Notes: a model not told the origin generated them from the sequence alone. A DNA stretch of 64,000 nt from Oxalobacter formigenes (GCF_002127965.1 NZ_CP018787.1:1798001-1862000); one strand, 5' to 3'; positions 26,291 through 36,308 are shown, counted from the stretch's first letter. A program made the numbers and translations.

Positions 26291-27637
26291 ATGAGCCAGC
26301 CGACAAGCTACCCTGACCATTACCGCAAACTGATCACACTGGGCGTCCCGATCATCATCGGACAGATCGGCATGATCATCCTCGGCTTTGCCGACACCAT
26401 CATGATCGGGCACCACAGCACGGAAGAACTCGGCGCAGCCAGCTTCGTGAACAACCTGTTCAACCTCGTCATTATCGGCAGCACCGGCTTTTCCTATGGC
26501 CTGACCCCTGTGATCGGCCAGCTCTTCGGCCATAACGACCGGTCCGCCATCGGTGGCAAGCTCAAAAACGCCCTATTGGCCAATTTCATTGTCGCCCTCG
26601 TCTTCATACTGGGCATGACCGTACTGTTCTTCAACATCGACAACCTGAACCAGCCTGCCGAACTCATCCCCCTGATCAAGCCGTATTACCTCGTCCTGCT
26701 CGGCTCGCTCATCTTCATCCTGCTGTTCAACGCTTTCAAGCAATTCGCCGACGGCATCATGGACACGAGGACGTCCATGTGGATTCTGCTCATCGGCAAC
26801 CTGATCCACATCGTCCTGAACTACGCCCTGATTTACGGCGCGGCAGGCCTGCCGGAACTCGGCCTCTTCGGTGCGGGCATCTCCACCCTCTTCTCGCGCT
26901 TTCTGATGATGGCGATCTTCATTGGCATCTTCCTTTACCTGCCCCGCTACCGCGAATACAGACAAGGGTTTTTCTGCTCGCATTTCAACCGTGCCGACTT
27001 CCGCCAGCTCAATGCGATGGGCTGGCCGCTCGCCCTGCAAATGGGTATGGAAACCGCTTCGTTTTCCCTGACCACCATCATGGTCGGCTGGATTTCCACC
27101 ATAGCGCTGGCCGCCCATCAGGTCATGCTGACGATCTCCACCATTTTCTTCATGATGTACTACGGCATGGGCGCGGCCACGGCCATCCGGGTCGCGTATT
27201 ACAAGGGGCAGGAAAACCTGCCCGACTTGCGCCGCGCCGCCTTTTCAGGCTTTCACCTCATCATGGTCATGGCCGTCATCGCCACCGGCATCTTCTGGCA
27301 GTTCCGCCACAGCATCGGAACCCTGTTCACCGACAACACCCTTGTCACGGCCACCGTCGCCAGCCTCTTCATCCCCATGATGATCTACCAGTTCGGCGAC
27401 GCCCTGCAAATCGCTTTCGCCAACTCACTGCGCGGCATTTCAGACGTAAAAATCATGATGGTCTTTTCATTCATCGCCTACTTTGTCATCTCGCTGTCCG
27501 CCAGCTACGTCTTCGGCTTCGTGCTCGGTTACGGCATCGTCGGCATCTGGATGGCCTTCCCGTTCGGGCTGACCAGCGCGGGCATCATGTTCTGGCTGCG
27601 CTTCCTCTGTAAAACCCGCAAGCCTTTAGCGAAATGA
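26291..27637 (+). CDS. MATE-family multidrug efflux transporter
   Basis: 448 residues from ATG 26291, the first ATG that starts close to the first membrane helix. Twelve hydrophobic helices are visible in two halves. The first contains LGVPIIIGQIGMIILGFADTI and TPVIGQLFGH; the second contains MGWPLALQMGMETASF and GMGAATAIRVAYYKG, the MATE repeat signatures. It should export cationic drugs or metabolites using a sodium or proton gradient in the inner membrane. The substrate cannot be told. It follows yjjG by about 120 bp. Confidence 0.9.
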   Translation: MSQPTSYPDHYRKLITLGVPIIIGQIGMIILGFADTIMIGHHSTEELGAASFVNNLFNLVIIGSTGFSYGLTPVIGQLFGHNDRSAIGGKLKNALLANFIVALVFILGMTVLFFNIDNLNQPAELIPLIKPYYLVLLGSLIFILLFNAFKQFADGIMDTRTSMWILLIGNLIHIVLNYALIYGAAGLPELGLFGAGISTLFSRFLMMAIFIGIFLYLPRYREYRQGFFCSHFNRADFRQLNAMGWPLALQMGMETASFSLTTIMVGWISTIALAAHQVMLTISTIFFMMYYGMGAATAIRVAYYKGQENLPDLRRAAFSGFHLIMVMAVIATGIFWQFRHSIGTLFTDNTLVTATVASLFIPMMIYQFGDALQIAFANSLRGISDVKIMMVFSFIAYFVISLSASYVFGFVLGYGIVGIWMAFPFGLTSAGIMFWLRFLCKTRKPLAK

Positions 27638-27746
27638 TCATAAAACCGTTATAAATCAATATCTTGCCGATAGCAGCCAATCCGAAAATCGCCTAGAATA
27701 GGCACATGACCAATTTCTCCGGCTTTTTGCCGGGAAGAGAACAAGG

Positions 27747-28037
27747 ATGGAAAAGAAACTCCTGTTGATAGCCGCCACATTTCTGGCAAAACTCGTCTGG
27801 CGATTCGGGAAAATAAGCTCAGGCCCCTTGCGCCTGATCGTCTTCTGGATCGTTCAGGCGTTCGTCATGGCGATGTTCAGGCTCATCCGGAAAACCATTA
27901 CCGAAAAACGCCCCTTCAAAACCGGTCAGGAACCCGCCTTTTCCGCTGCTGGAGGACAGGCGAGAAACTCGCAGGCATCCTTTTCCTCTCGCGTGCGCGA
28001 GAACGCTGGCAGGCTCTGCCAGATACGGCGCCCATAA
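27747..28037 (+). CDS. Possible small membrane protein
   Basis: 96 codons, with AAGG right next to the ATG and a promoter-like TTGCCG / TAGAAT pair upstream. The first 50 residues hold one or two hydrophobic helices (LIAATFLAKLVW and LIVFWIVQAFVMAMF). The last ~37 codons overlap the 3' end of the convergent helicase gene, so the C-terminus may be fortuitous. It may be real, or a leader-like ORF. Confidence 0.4.
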   Translation: MEKKLLLIAATFLAKLVWRFGKISSGPLRLIVFWIVQAFVMAMFRLIRKTITEKRPFKTGQEPAFSAAGGQARNSQASFSSRVRENAGRLCQIRRP

Positions 28038-29941
28038 GACTTGGATATCAGGCGGGGATCGCAGATCATCAGAACCCCCCTGTCCCGTTCGTCACGAATC
28101 AGGCGCCCTGCGCCCTGTTTCAGGCTCATGATCGCTTCGGGCAGCTGGAAATCCATGAAGCCGTTGCCGCCATCCTTTTCCAGCGCCTTGATGCGGGCAG
28201 ACAAAACGGGATCATCCGGCGGTGCGAACGGCAGCTTGTCCACGACGACAAGTGAGAGGGCATCCCCCCGGACGTCAACCCCTTCCCAGAAACTCTGGCT
28301 GCCGACCAGAACACCGTTTCCGGATCGCCGGAAGCGTTCCAGAAGATCGGTCTTGCCTGATTCTCCCTGAACGAAAAGCGGAAACGGCAATTCCTTTTCC
28401 CTGAAGATTTCCCGCAAGCGTTCAGCAATCCGGTTCACCGCCCGCAAGGTCGTACAGAGAATGAACGCCCCGCCCCCCGCCGCCTCGATCAGCGGCATGG
28501 CGGCCTCGATCACGGCATCCGAATAATCAGGCGATTGCGGCAATGGCATTGTCCGGGGAACGTATAAAAGGGCATGCTCGCCGTAATTGAACGGGCTTGG
28601 CCATGTTCTCGATTCTGCTTCCGAGAGCCCCATACGGGAAGCGAAATACGTAAAATCCTGCTTGATCGCCAGCGTCGCCGAGGTGAAAATCCACGCGCGT
28701 GGCGTGCCTTCCCGCTGCTTGTTGAACACTTCCGCAATCGACAACGGCGTCAGGTGCAACTGAAGCGAGAGGCCGAAGGTTTCGACCCAGAGCACGTCTT
28801 CCGTCTTTTCCTCACCCTTTGCCAGAGAAAGCCATTTCCGGATGAACGCCCCCATTTCCGCGCACCGCATGCGACAGGTTTCCAGTAATTCGGAGCGCTG
28901 TGCCTGCGCTTTCAACGGTTCATTCAATTCCTGCAAGGCACCTCTCAGTGCCTCGACTGCCGCGATGAATTTATCCTGTTTCGCAATCTGGTGAACCGCC
29001 TGCCGGGTCATGCCTTCCGGCAGAGTCAGCCGCAAGTCCTTCGACGCCTTGTCCAGCTTGCCGACCAGCTCGACCCAGTCCGCCCCGTCACGTGCCTGCG
29101 CCAGTCCCTCCACCTGCGTATCCCGACACAATTCATGAATCTGGCTCGTCGAAAAAAACTCGCCAAAAAACGTCGTCGCCGTATCGGGCAACTGGTGCGC
29201 CTCGTCGAAAACGACTGTATTCGCCATCGGCAAGAGTTCGGCGACCCCGGTATCTTTCAGGACCAGATCGGCAAAAAAGAGATGATGGTTCACGACGACG
29301 ACATCCGCCTGCTGTGCCGCCTTGCGCGCCTTCATGACAAAACAATCCTGATAATGCGGGCATTCCATCCCCGGACAGTTTTCCTTCGTCGACGTCACCA
29401 GCCCCCAGATCGACGCCGTTTCCGGCACGCTCGCCAGATCGGATTTGTCACCGGTATCGGTCATTTTGGCGAACTTGACGATCTCGCGCAGATACACCGT
29501 ATCCGCCTTCGTCGCCATACGTCCGTATTCAGCCGTGCGCGCCAGATGCAAATGGCAAACGTAATTGGAACGCCCTTTCAAGAGCGCGACCGTAACCGGC
29601 GAAACAAGTGCTTTTCTGACAGTCGGAATGTCCCGGAGAAAAAGCTGGTCCTGCAAATTGCGCGTTCCGGTCGAAATGATGACCTTGCCACCCCACATCA
29701 GTGCCGGAACCAGATAGGCAAAGGTCTTGCCCGTTCCCGTCCCCGCTTCGGCCACCAGCGTCTCGCAACGGACAATCGCCTTTGCGATGGCCTGCGCCAT
29801 CTCGAGCTGCATCGGCCGTCCGTTATATCCGTTGACCACTTTGGCGAATGGGCCATCCGGCCCCATCAGGCGAACGAGATCCTCCTCATATACCTTGAGG
29901 TCGTCTGAATAGACGAGATGGGCAGGTGAATCCGAATCCAA
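27926..29941 (-). CDS. XPD/DinG-type ATP-dependent DNA helicase (YoaA-like)
   Basis: 671 residues starting at TTG 29941, supported by GGAG seven bases before it. Motifs: Q/Walker A VAEAGTGTGKTFAYLVP, DEAH in VVFDEAHQLPD, SATL in FTSATLAI, and the C-terminal QGAGRLIRDERDRG. Four cysteines for an iron-sulfur cluster are present (NYVCHLH, then NCPGMECPHYQDC). It is shorter than DinG and fits YoaA, the helicase that helps repair blocked forks and double-strand breaks. It is cytoplasmic and stands alone. Its 3' end overlaps a possible small gene on the other strand. Confidence 0.9.
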   Translation of the reverse strand: MDSDSPAHLVYSDDLKVYEEDLVRLMGPDGPFAKVVNGYNGRPMQLEMAQAIAKAIVRCETLVAEAGTGTGKTFAYLVPALMWGGKVIISTGTRNLQDQLFLRDIPTVRKALVSPVTVALLKGRSNYVCHLHLARTAEYGRMATKADTVYLREIVKFAKMTDTGDKSDLASVPETASIWGLVTSTKENCPGMECPHYQDCFVMKARKAAQQADVVVVNHHLFFADLVLKDTGVAELLPMANTVVFDEAHQLPDTATTFFGEFFSTSQIHELCRDTQVEGLAQARDGADWVELVGKLDKASKDLRLTLPEGMTRQAVHQIAKQDKFIAAVEALRGALQELNEPLKAQAQRSELLETCRMRCAEMGAFIRKWLSLAKGEEKTEDVLWVETFGLSLQLHLTPLSIAEVFNKQREGTPRAWIFTSATLAIKQDFTYFASRMGLSEAESRTWPSPFNYGEHALLYVPRTMPLPQSPDYSDAVIEAAMPLIEAAGGGAFILCTTLRAVNRIAERLREIFREKELPFPLFVQGESGKTDLLERFRRSGNGVLVGSQSFWEGVDVRGDALSLVVVDKLPFAPPDDPVLSARIKALEKDGGNGFMDFQLPEAIMSLKQGAGRLIRDERDRGVLMICDPRLISKSYGRRIWQSLPAFSRTREEKDACEFLACPPAAEKAGS

Positions 29942-30225
29942 GAAACGCTCCAGAAACTGTCAGAAAGGCCTGTATATCGAGACAAAACGGAAGTAACGCG
30001 ACAGGCATGAAAAAACAGCTGCCATTTTACCCCATGATGTCCTGCCTGCCTTCCCCGGCGTCGTGCCGAAAACAGACACTTCCGCTTCCGATGATGGAAA
30101 GTTGTCAAAATGTAATCTAGAATATCTCCTGAAAACAATAACTTGCGAACTTTAAAAAGCGTGTGTTTCCTGTTTTGGCTGAAAAAACCTCATCTCCGAC
30201 ACGTCACAGCAAAGGAAATCCCTGA

Positions 30226-30470
30226 GTGAAAAAAATTAAATACTGTATTGCCTTGTTGCCGGTATTTCTCCTTTCCGGTTGCTTTGTGACCAGCAAGGCA
30301 CCATCGTGCGGATGAAATCCGAACGCGAAAACCATAACCGGCAGATCCGTGAATGGACAAGCAATATGAACCATCCTGGTCGCCAGATCCAGTCCTCTGG
30401 ACGACAATTCCCACGTTTACCGGACCCCGGAAGAAGCATATAACGATTTCGGGCATGGTTATAAATGGCC
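30226..30470 (+). pseudogene. Broken lipoprotein gene of the family at 30543 and 31238
   Basis: From GTG 30226 (AAAGGA upstream) the frame encodes a lipoprotein signal with lipobox LSGC and then stops after 28 codons. Other frames continue with MKSERENHNRQIREW, matching the KNERNDMAWNIES region of the 31238 gene. Near the end YRTPEEAYNDF matches NMTQQEAYKFY and KMTPEQAYEHY. It is therefore a frameshifted and internally deleted third family member. Confidence 0.55.
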
Positions 30471-30489
30471 ATTCCGGACTGGATTGCAG

Positions 30490-30515
30490 GCAAAGCCTGT
30501 CCGGACAGGCTTTGC
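30490..30515. repeat. 26-bp perfect palindrome
   Basis: GCAAAGCCTGTCC followed directly by its reverse complement, with no loop, 28 bp before the lipoprotein start. It has no T-run in either direction. It may be a regulator site or an mRNA stem. Confidence 0.6.
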
Positions 30516-30542
30516 AAGGATTTCAGGTAAAAACACATTAAA

Positions 30543-31028
30543 ATGAAAAAAAACGCTTACGCCATCATTCTGGCATCCACCCTCCTCACAGGATGTGCAA
30601 GCATTGAGGATTTCAGGAAAATGACGCCTGACGAGCGCGCAAACATGGTTTGTGAAGCCGACAGCAGACTGAGACAACTCCGGAAAGAAAAAGACCTGCT
30701 AACGCAATCCATCCAGTCCTCACAAGAAGCCCTTTCCCGGGGATACAGGCTGCACAGGGAATGCAAGGACATCGAGGTATATGGCGATTCGACCACCGTC
30801 TGCAAGGAAACACGCGGGAAAACCATCTGCAAGGAACACCGGCCTGTTTCGACCAGAACGGAATGCAATGACATTCCTGTTGCCATCGATTCGAAACTGG
30901 AAAAAGAAAACATCCGGAACTGGACAAAAAGCACCCGGCAACTCGACAAGGAAACCCGTTCCGTCCGGACTGCCTGTTATTCCCGCATCGTCAAAATGAC
31001 GCCAGAACAGGCGTATGAACATTATTGA
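30543..31028 (+). CDS. Lipoprotein of unknown function (family member 1)
   Basis: 161 residues. Signal peptide with lipobox LTGC directly at the start. The mature part begins IEDFRKMTPDERANMVCE and is mostly helical with several Cys, including C-x(n)-C pairs around KETRGKTICKEH. It ends MTPEQAYEHY. The gene at 31238 has the same frame of motifs (VQDFREMTPEQRAKAVCEEE at the start, an NMTQQEAYKFYC end), so the two are paralogues. The even number of extracytoplasmic Cys suggests disulfides. The function is not known. Confidence 0.75.
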   Translation: MKKNAYAIILASTLLTGCASIEDFRKMTPDERANMVCEADSRLRQLRKEKDLLTQSIQSSQEALSRGYRLHRECKDIEVYGDSTTVCKETRGKTICKEHRPVSTRTECNDIPVAIDSKLEKENIRNWTKSTRQLDKETRSVRTACYSRIVKMTPEQAYEHY

Positions 31029-31237
31029 CGGCACACCTGATCCTGTAAAAACAAATCCCGCTGCCAGCCCCTGCCATCCGCGATGGGGAGCGTTCCCTTT
31101 TTCACCCCGGAATTAAAAAAACATCAAGCCATCAGTATGGACAATCCCATATGCTGTATCACCTGTCTTTTCGTTTCAATCATGAAACCAGGCTGAAAAC
31201 CATAGCTGTTGTTACGCCACATCCGGAGAAACCGAAA

Positions 31238-31684
31238 ATGAAAACAAGCTCTTATTGCATTTTCTTGCCACTGTTATTCCTTTTCGGTTGCACGACAGTA
31301 CAGGATTTCAGGGAAATGACGCCAGAACAAAGGGCAAAAGCAGTATGCGAGGAAGAGGCAACGGTCAAACGCCTCAAAAATGAAAGAAATGACATGGCAT
31401 GGAATATCGAATCCGCACAGGAAGAAATGCTTCGCGGATACACTTTCGACGAGGGATGCCAGCCATTCGCCTCTTCCGGTAATTTCGACAGCAATCCGGG
31501 CCCGTATTGCGACAATTTCACGATGCCAGCCAATCCCGGCACACAAAAGCAGGAACTCGAAAACTGGAAAGCGACACTGAACCGGCTTGATAATGAGCTT
31601 CAGGTTGCCCGCTCATCCTGTTATTCGCGCGTGGTCAACATGACGCAGCAAGAAGCCTACAAATTCTATTGCGGCGACAATTGA
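31238..31684 (+). CDS. Lipoprotein of unknown function (family member 2)
   Basis: 148 residues from ATG 31238 (GGAG nine bases upstream), which starts a lipoprotein signal with lipobox LFGC. It is a paralogue of the gene just upstream: the same mature N-terminus (VQDFREMTPEQRAKAVCEEE), a central coiled helix (RLKNERNDMAWNIES), a Cys-containing loop, a second helix and the QEAYKFYC end. The middle is shorter than in its neighbour. Both are probably outer-membrane-anchored periplasmic proteins. Function unknown. Confidence 0.75.
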   Translation: MKTSSYCIFLPLLFLFGCTTVQDFREMTPEQRAKAVCEEEATVKRLKNERNDMAWNIESAQEEMLRGYTFDEGCQPFASSGNFDSNPGPYCDNFTMPANPGTQKQELENWKATLNRLDNELQVARSSCYSRVVNMTQQEAYKFYCGDN

Positions 31685-31835
31685 ACTTGCAAGAACATTC
31701 TTTGGCATCATTGACGAACCGGTGAATGACCAAACCGGTTCAGCTCCTTTGTGACGTGCAGACACAATCGATAAATCGAACCAGATTCAAAAATTGAGAG
31801 CCAGGCTGTCTCTGACAGTTGATCGGACAAACGGT

Positions 31836-33872
31836 TTATTCTTTATCATTTAACAGCGGGATCTTCTCAACTACTTTTTTTGCACCCCAGTAACTTAAAT
31901 GGGGTCCGCCATTGTAATAGCCCCCTTCCTTGCCGATGATTTTGCAGTGATGTGGTGAATCACAGAAAATGTCCGTTTGCCTGACCTTGTACAAATTTTT
32001 CTGGTCGGGAATATACCTGTCGAGTCTGGCATTATATTTCATCGCCTCCTCATACACTCCACCTTCGGAATACGTTACAGGCAAATCAGCCGATTTATGT
32101 TTTCTCATCCATGTCGTTACTGTTTTCTCCACACTCTGCCCCGGGTTTACCGGCATATAAATGAGTGTAACCTTATGTCCCAAAGACAACAGGGCCTTGA
32201 TATTGTCCGCATAAGATTGCCATATTTCATCCTCTGCAGATGGATCGATCGTCCCTCCAGCGAAGCCGTCCCGGGCTTTTCCGACAGGATCGTCGAGTCT
32301 GGGTTTCCCTTTTACAAAATTATCCAGTGCGGCGGATATCACGATATTCTTCTTATCCTTGAATCCCCGAATCGTCTCCCATCTTTTCTCATTCACGATG
32401 GAACACTCCGGTGCAGTCCCAAACCACCATTTGGATGAAATAAACGGACACTGTCCATGCGTCAGGACAATGAGACCTTTATTTTGCTGCATCAGTTTTT
32501 CATGCAAGGCATAATCGAGTGAGCCTTCAAAACTGTCGCCAATCGATACCCAGCTTTCATCACCGAAACGACAGGCTTCTTCGCTCGTTCTGCCGAAACA
32601 CATCTGCACCTGCTTGCCTGAAGCAAGATGTGTCCCGGGTTCCGGACTCGTAAGACGTGTGGATTCCGGAATTTTGTATATGTCATACAGTTTTTCAAGG
32701 CCTGCCAGTTTGTTGCCGAAACCGTCATGTGCAATGGCGGTGAATGCAAATGCACCACAAGCCGTCCAGACAGCGACGAGAAATCCAAGCTTGAGCGGCC
32801 CCATCCGTTTTTTTCTGAAAGGTGATTCGATGAAGCGGTAAGACAACCATGAAAGTACCAGACAAACGAGACAGAGCAGGACAAATTGTTCCGTCCGTAT
32901 GCGTTCATACTTGATATACCGGAAATAAACGAAAAGAGGCTGGTGCCACAGGTAAATGGAATAAGAAATGACACCGATGAAAACAACCGGTTTCCACGAA
33001 AAAACAAACGTCACACCATCACGGTCGTGAGAAAACAGGATAAACAGGACTGTTCCGAGAACCGGTATCAGCGTAATGAATGAAGGATGTGCAACTTTGT
33101 CATCAATCAGGAAAAGACCGCCAAGCACAAGCAAAATGCCTGCCATCGGCAACCATCTCCAGACAGGATGATTCCGGATTTTCCCAACCAGAACATCCCG
33201 TTCGATTAGAACGATAAGACCGCCGAACATCAGTTCCCATGCACGCGTTGGCAACAGATAAAAGGAAAAATCCGGATAACGGCCGGTTGTCCACTGCGCA
33301 AAACAGAGAGAAACAACTGATAAAACCACCAAAATCCAGAATGTATTCGAACGGAAATAACGATAAACAAACCAGAAGAAAACCGGATAAAGCATGTAAA
33401 ACTGCCACTCAACCGCCAGACTCCAGGTATGCAATAATGGTTTGTAAATACTGGAATCCGACATGTAAGCCGTATCGCCATAGAAAAAGAAATTGGAACC
33501 AAAATAAAGCGCCGATTTGAGAGACTGCGCAAACTGCATAAGCTCTGCCGGGAAAAGCAGCAGATAAGCGCCCACTGTGGCAACCCCCAGCACGATGAGA
33601 AAAACCGGGATGATTCTTTTTGCCCGCCGGATGTAAAAATCACGGAAAGAAAAAGTCTGGTTGTCCATGGCAGACTTGATCATTGCCGTAATCAGGAAAC
33701 CCGACAGAACGAAAAAAACATCGACCCCGAGAAAACCACCCCTGAACAGATTTTGTCGGGTAAAAAAAGTATGTTCAAAAAGAGGATAGGAAACAAGATT
33801 CACATGATAAAAGAGCACAGCAATCACAGCCAGCGCCCTTAATCCATCCAGCTCCTTCCGATACTGCAACAT
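31836..33872 (-). CDS. OafA/YrhL-type acyltransferase with SGNH domain
   Basis: 678 residues. The N-terminal ~340 residues are an acyltransferase-3 membrane domain with about ten helices, opening YRKELDGLRALAVIAVLFYH, with FRGGFLGVDVFFVLSGFLIT and RRAKRIIP. The C-terminal ~270 residues are an SGNH hydrolase-like domain with GDSFEGSL and a late D-x-x-H in FCDSPHHC. Such two-domain proteins O-acetylate lipopolysaccharide sugars or other surface glycans at the inner membrane. No other polysaccharide genes are nearby, so the target is unknown. It follows rnfD on the same strand with an 82-bp gap. Confidence 0.88.
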   Translation of the reverse strand: MLQYRKELDGLRALAVIAVLFYHVNLVSYPLFEHTFFTRQNLFRGGFLGVDVFFVLSGFLITAMIKSAMDNQTFSFRDFYIRRAKRIIPVFLIVLGVATVGAYLLLFPAELMQFAQSLKSALYFGSNFFFYGDTAYMSDSSIYKPLLHTWSLAVEWQFYMLYPVFFWFVYRYFRSNTFWILVVLSVVSLCFAQWTTGRYPDFSFYLLPTRAWELMFGGLIVLIERDVLVGKIRNHPVWRWLPMAGILLVLGGLFLIDDKVAHPSFITLIPVLGTVLFILFSHDRDGVTFVFSWKPVVFIGVISYSIYLWHQPLFVYFRYIKYERIRTEQFVLLCLVCLVLSWLSYRFIESPFRKKRMGPLKLGFLVAVWTACGAFAFTAIAHDGFGNKLAGLEKLYDIYKIPESTRLTSPEPGTHLASGKQVQMCFGRTSEEACRFGDESWVSIGDSFEGSLDYALHEKLMQQNKGLIVLTHGQCPFISSKWWFGTAPECSIVNEKRWETIRGFKDKKNIVISAALDNFVKGKPRLDDPVGKARDGFAGGTIDPSAEDEIWQSYADNIKALLSLGHKVTLIYMPVNPGQSVEKTVTTWMRKHKSADLPVTYSEGGVYEEAMKYNARLDRYIPDQKNLYKVRQTDIFCDSPHHCKIIGKEGGYYNGGPHLSYWGAKKVVEKIPLLNDKE

Positions 33873-33954
33873 ATAAGCCCCAAAGGTTTAAAAAAAGGAA
33901 TCATTTTAGCTTATAAGACATAGGCTGAAAACAACTCGGAAATAAACAGATTGT

Positions 33955-35031
33955 TCATTCCACAGCAACATCTGGCCGGGGTTGACGCCAGAAAAAACCA
34001 CCGATGCACCAGACAATATACGCAAAGACCAGATACATGATCCATTCGCGATGATGCAGCCAGATCACGATACCCGTCGTTGCCAGAATCGCCGCTGTCA
34101 GCCCCATCCCCTGAGCGATCCGCGCTGCAAGACGGTTCTTCCCTCCCCACACACGTGGACGGAATACCCAGTCAACCGGAACGACGAAAGCATTCAACAG
34201 GAGAATGGAATAAGACATGTATTCATGCTTCACTCCAAAAGCGATACACATCACTGCAACCGCACCGATCATGGCGCCGTAATACAGCCGTCCGATGAAC
34301 GTGGAAGAACTCGTGGGCATATCCGTTGCCATGAAAATGGCGCCGAGCAGCACCCCCGCCAGTGAAAAACGGTACTCCCCGTCAGGCAGCAGCATGAAAA
34401 GCACCGTAAACGACACCGTCAGCGCAACAGGAATATGCCAGCTGATCCGGTTTTTAAGCAGCAGGTAAACCCCGCCGAGCACCAGCAGGACGACGGAATA
34501 CTCCCCGATAGCGCCGCTTCCCCTGAAAATCAGGCTGTCCAAAAAGGTGTCCGGCAGCCAGTCAAGACTGGAAACATGGACGGCATCATACCGGTACCAG
34601 ATCGCCCCGGAAGTCATGATCGCCGGGAAAAACACCGTCATGAATTCCCGGCCGACCAGTGCCGGATTGAAACGGTTGCGCCCCAGTCCACCCGCCAGCA
34701 ACTTCCCGAACAGGACTGCCATCGCCCCGCCGAACGCGACAATATAAAGTGGCGTGAAGGGTGCCAGCGTGCACGCCAGCAAGGTACCCGTCACCAGCGC
34801 GGAACCATCGGAAAGGGACGCCGTCTTGCCGACATAAAGCCGGGAAAACAAAAATTCGGTCGCAACGGCACTGCCGCAAGCGACGAGAATCACCATAACC
34901 GGTTCCATGCCGAACGCCAGCCAGGCCATGAAACAGACCGGCAACAAGGCAAAAAGCACGTCCGCCATGATTTTTGAAACCGAATCGGTCGTGCGCAAAA
35001 AAGGAGGAATTGGCAAGTGTGGTAGCGTCAT
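33955..35031 (-). CDS. rnfD: RnfD-like membrane subunit
   Basis: 358 residues from ATG 35031, which overlaps the stop of rnfC as ATGA. It has about nine to ten membrane helices and RnfD/NqrB signatures (GGLGRNRFNPALVG, LGAIFMATDMPTSS). Rnf complexes move electrons between ferredoxin and NAD while pumping ions. The usual covalent-FMN motif S/T-G-A-T after the VDAV segment is not present; the aligned place reads DAVHVSSLD, so flavin attachment there may be lost. rnfA, rnfB, rnfE and rnfG are absent from the window. Confidence 0.85.
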   Translation of the reverse strand: MTLPHLPIPPFLRTTDSVSKIMADVLFALLPVCFMAWLAFGMEPVMVILVACGSAVATEFLFSRLYVGKTASLSDGSALVTGTLLACTLAPFTPLYIVAFGGAMAVLFGKLLAGGLGRNRFNPALVGREFMTVFFPAIMTSGAIWYRYDAVHVSSLDWLPDTFLDSLIFRGSGAIGEYSVVLLVLGGVYLLLKNRISWHIPVALTVSFTVLFMLLPDGEYRFSLAGVLLGAIFMATDMPTSSSTFIGRLYYGAMIGAVAVMCIAFGVKHEYMSYSILLLNAFVVPVDWVFRPRVWGGKNRLAARIAQGMGLTAAILATTGIVIWLHHREWIMYLVFAYIVWCIGGFFWRQPRPDVAVE

Positions 35032-36308
35032 GACGGGCTCCCTTCCCGAAGCCGGGCCTTGCCCGAGAAAATCGAGGCCATCAACGGCACATTGGAAGGA
35101 CAGACCGATTCGCACGCTCCGCATTCCACGCAGAGGTTCAAATCATGCCGCTTCATCATGACGAGATTTCCGAGCCGCCAGCCTTCGGCGTACTTCAGCG
35201 GCATCAGCCGCATGGGACAGGCGTCGATACACCGGCCGCAACCGATACAGTTTTCCCGATCGACCGTTTGCCGTTCAAACACCAGCACGCCATTCGTCCC
35301 CTTCGTGACCGGCGACGACCAGTCCGTCACCAGCCTGCCCATCATCGGGCCACCGAGAACGATCGTATAACGATCTGACGAAACACCCATCTGTTCCAGC
35401 ACATACCCGACCGGCGTACCGATCGGCACCTCGATATTGCCGGGATGTCCCACCCCTTCTCCCGATACGGTCAGAATGCGCGAGACGACAGGGCGTTTTT
35501 CCACCACCGCCTGATACGCGGCATAAACCGTCGCCACATTGCTGACGACAATCCCTTCTCCTGCTGCGTGTCGCGGTGGAGCCAGTTCCAGCCCGGTAAC
35601 GGCACAGACCAGTTGCCACTGGCTGCCCTGCGGATACCCGCCTGACACCACCTTTACACGGAAGCCGGCATAACGCGGCTGCGTCAGGAAAGGGGCAAAA
35701 ACCGCTTCCAGTTCCCGGTTCTTTTCCTCAATCGCAATCACGACCTCTTTTGCACGCAAAAGCGTGTTGACCAGCCGAATGCCTTCGAAAAACGCTTGGG
35801 TACGTTCGCGCATCACGGCATAATCCGCCGTCAGATAAGGCTCGCATTCGACCCCGTTGACAATGAAGGTCTTGATATCTTCACCGGCAAGACGATATTT
35901 GAGCGCCGCAGGAAACTGCGCACCGCCCGCCCCGACGATCCCGGCAGCTTCAATCGCCTGTAAAATAGCTTCGGGAGGCGGATCGCCCCTTTCTTCATCC
36001 GGCAATGCAATGCATTCGTCCTGAAAATCATTTTTCAAAACCAGCATCGGCACCTTTTCCCCACCTGCTCCGGAAAAGTCCCTGACACCGACCACCGTGC
36101 CGGAAACCGGCGCATGCACATTCGCCGAAAAGGCATCCTTCAATCCGGCAATCAACTGATATTTCAACACCCGTTCGCCTTCACGCACGACAGGACGGGC
36201 AAAATGGCCGCGATAAGCCGAAAGAGGCATATACAGAAAAGGGGAATTCGCCAGCTCTCTGACCGGCTGCCCCTTCGTCATTTTCGTCAACGCCGCTTCC
36301 CGGTTCAT
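35028..36308 (-). CDS. rnfC: RnfC-like NADH/ferredoxin subunit
   Basis: 426 residues from ATG 36308, which overlaps the upstream stop as ATGA. It shows the NADH/FMN-binding core (GIVGAGGAQFPAALKYRL, VNGVECEPYLTADY), the beta-grasp region, and two 4Fe-4S motifs: CIGCGRCIDACPM and CVECGACESVCPSN. RnfC is the cytoplasmic subunit that exchanges electrons with NAD(H). It lies between an ApbE-like gene and rnfD with overlapping starts and stops, so the three are translated together. Confidence 0.88.
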   Translation of the reverse strand: MNREAALTKMTKGQPVRELANSPFLYMPLSAYRGHFARPVVREGERVLKYQLIAGLKDAFSANVHAPVSGTVVGVRDFSGAGGEKVPMLVLKNDFQDECIALPDEERGDPPPEAILQAIEAAGIVGAGGAQFPAALKYRLAGEDIKTFIVNGVECEPYLTADYAVMRERTQAFFEGIRLVNTLLRAKEVVIAIEEKNRELEAVFAPFLTQPRYAGFRVKVVSGGYPQGSQWQLVCAVTGLELAPPRHAAGEGIVVSNVATVYAAYQAVVEKRPVVSRILTVSGEGVGHPGNIEVPIGTPVGYVLEQMGVSSDRYTIVLGGPMMGRLVTDWSSPVTKGTNGVLVFERQTVDRENCIGCGRCIDACPMRLMPLKYAEGWRLGNLVMMKRHDLNLCVECGACESVCPSNVPLMASIFSGKARLREGSPS

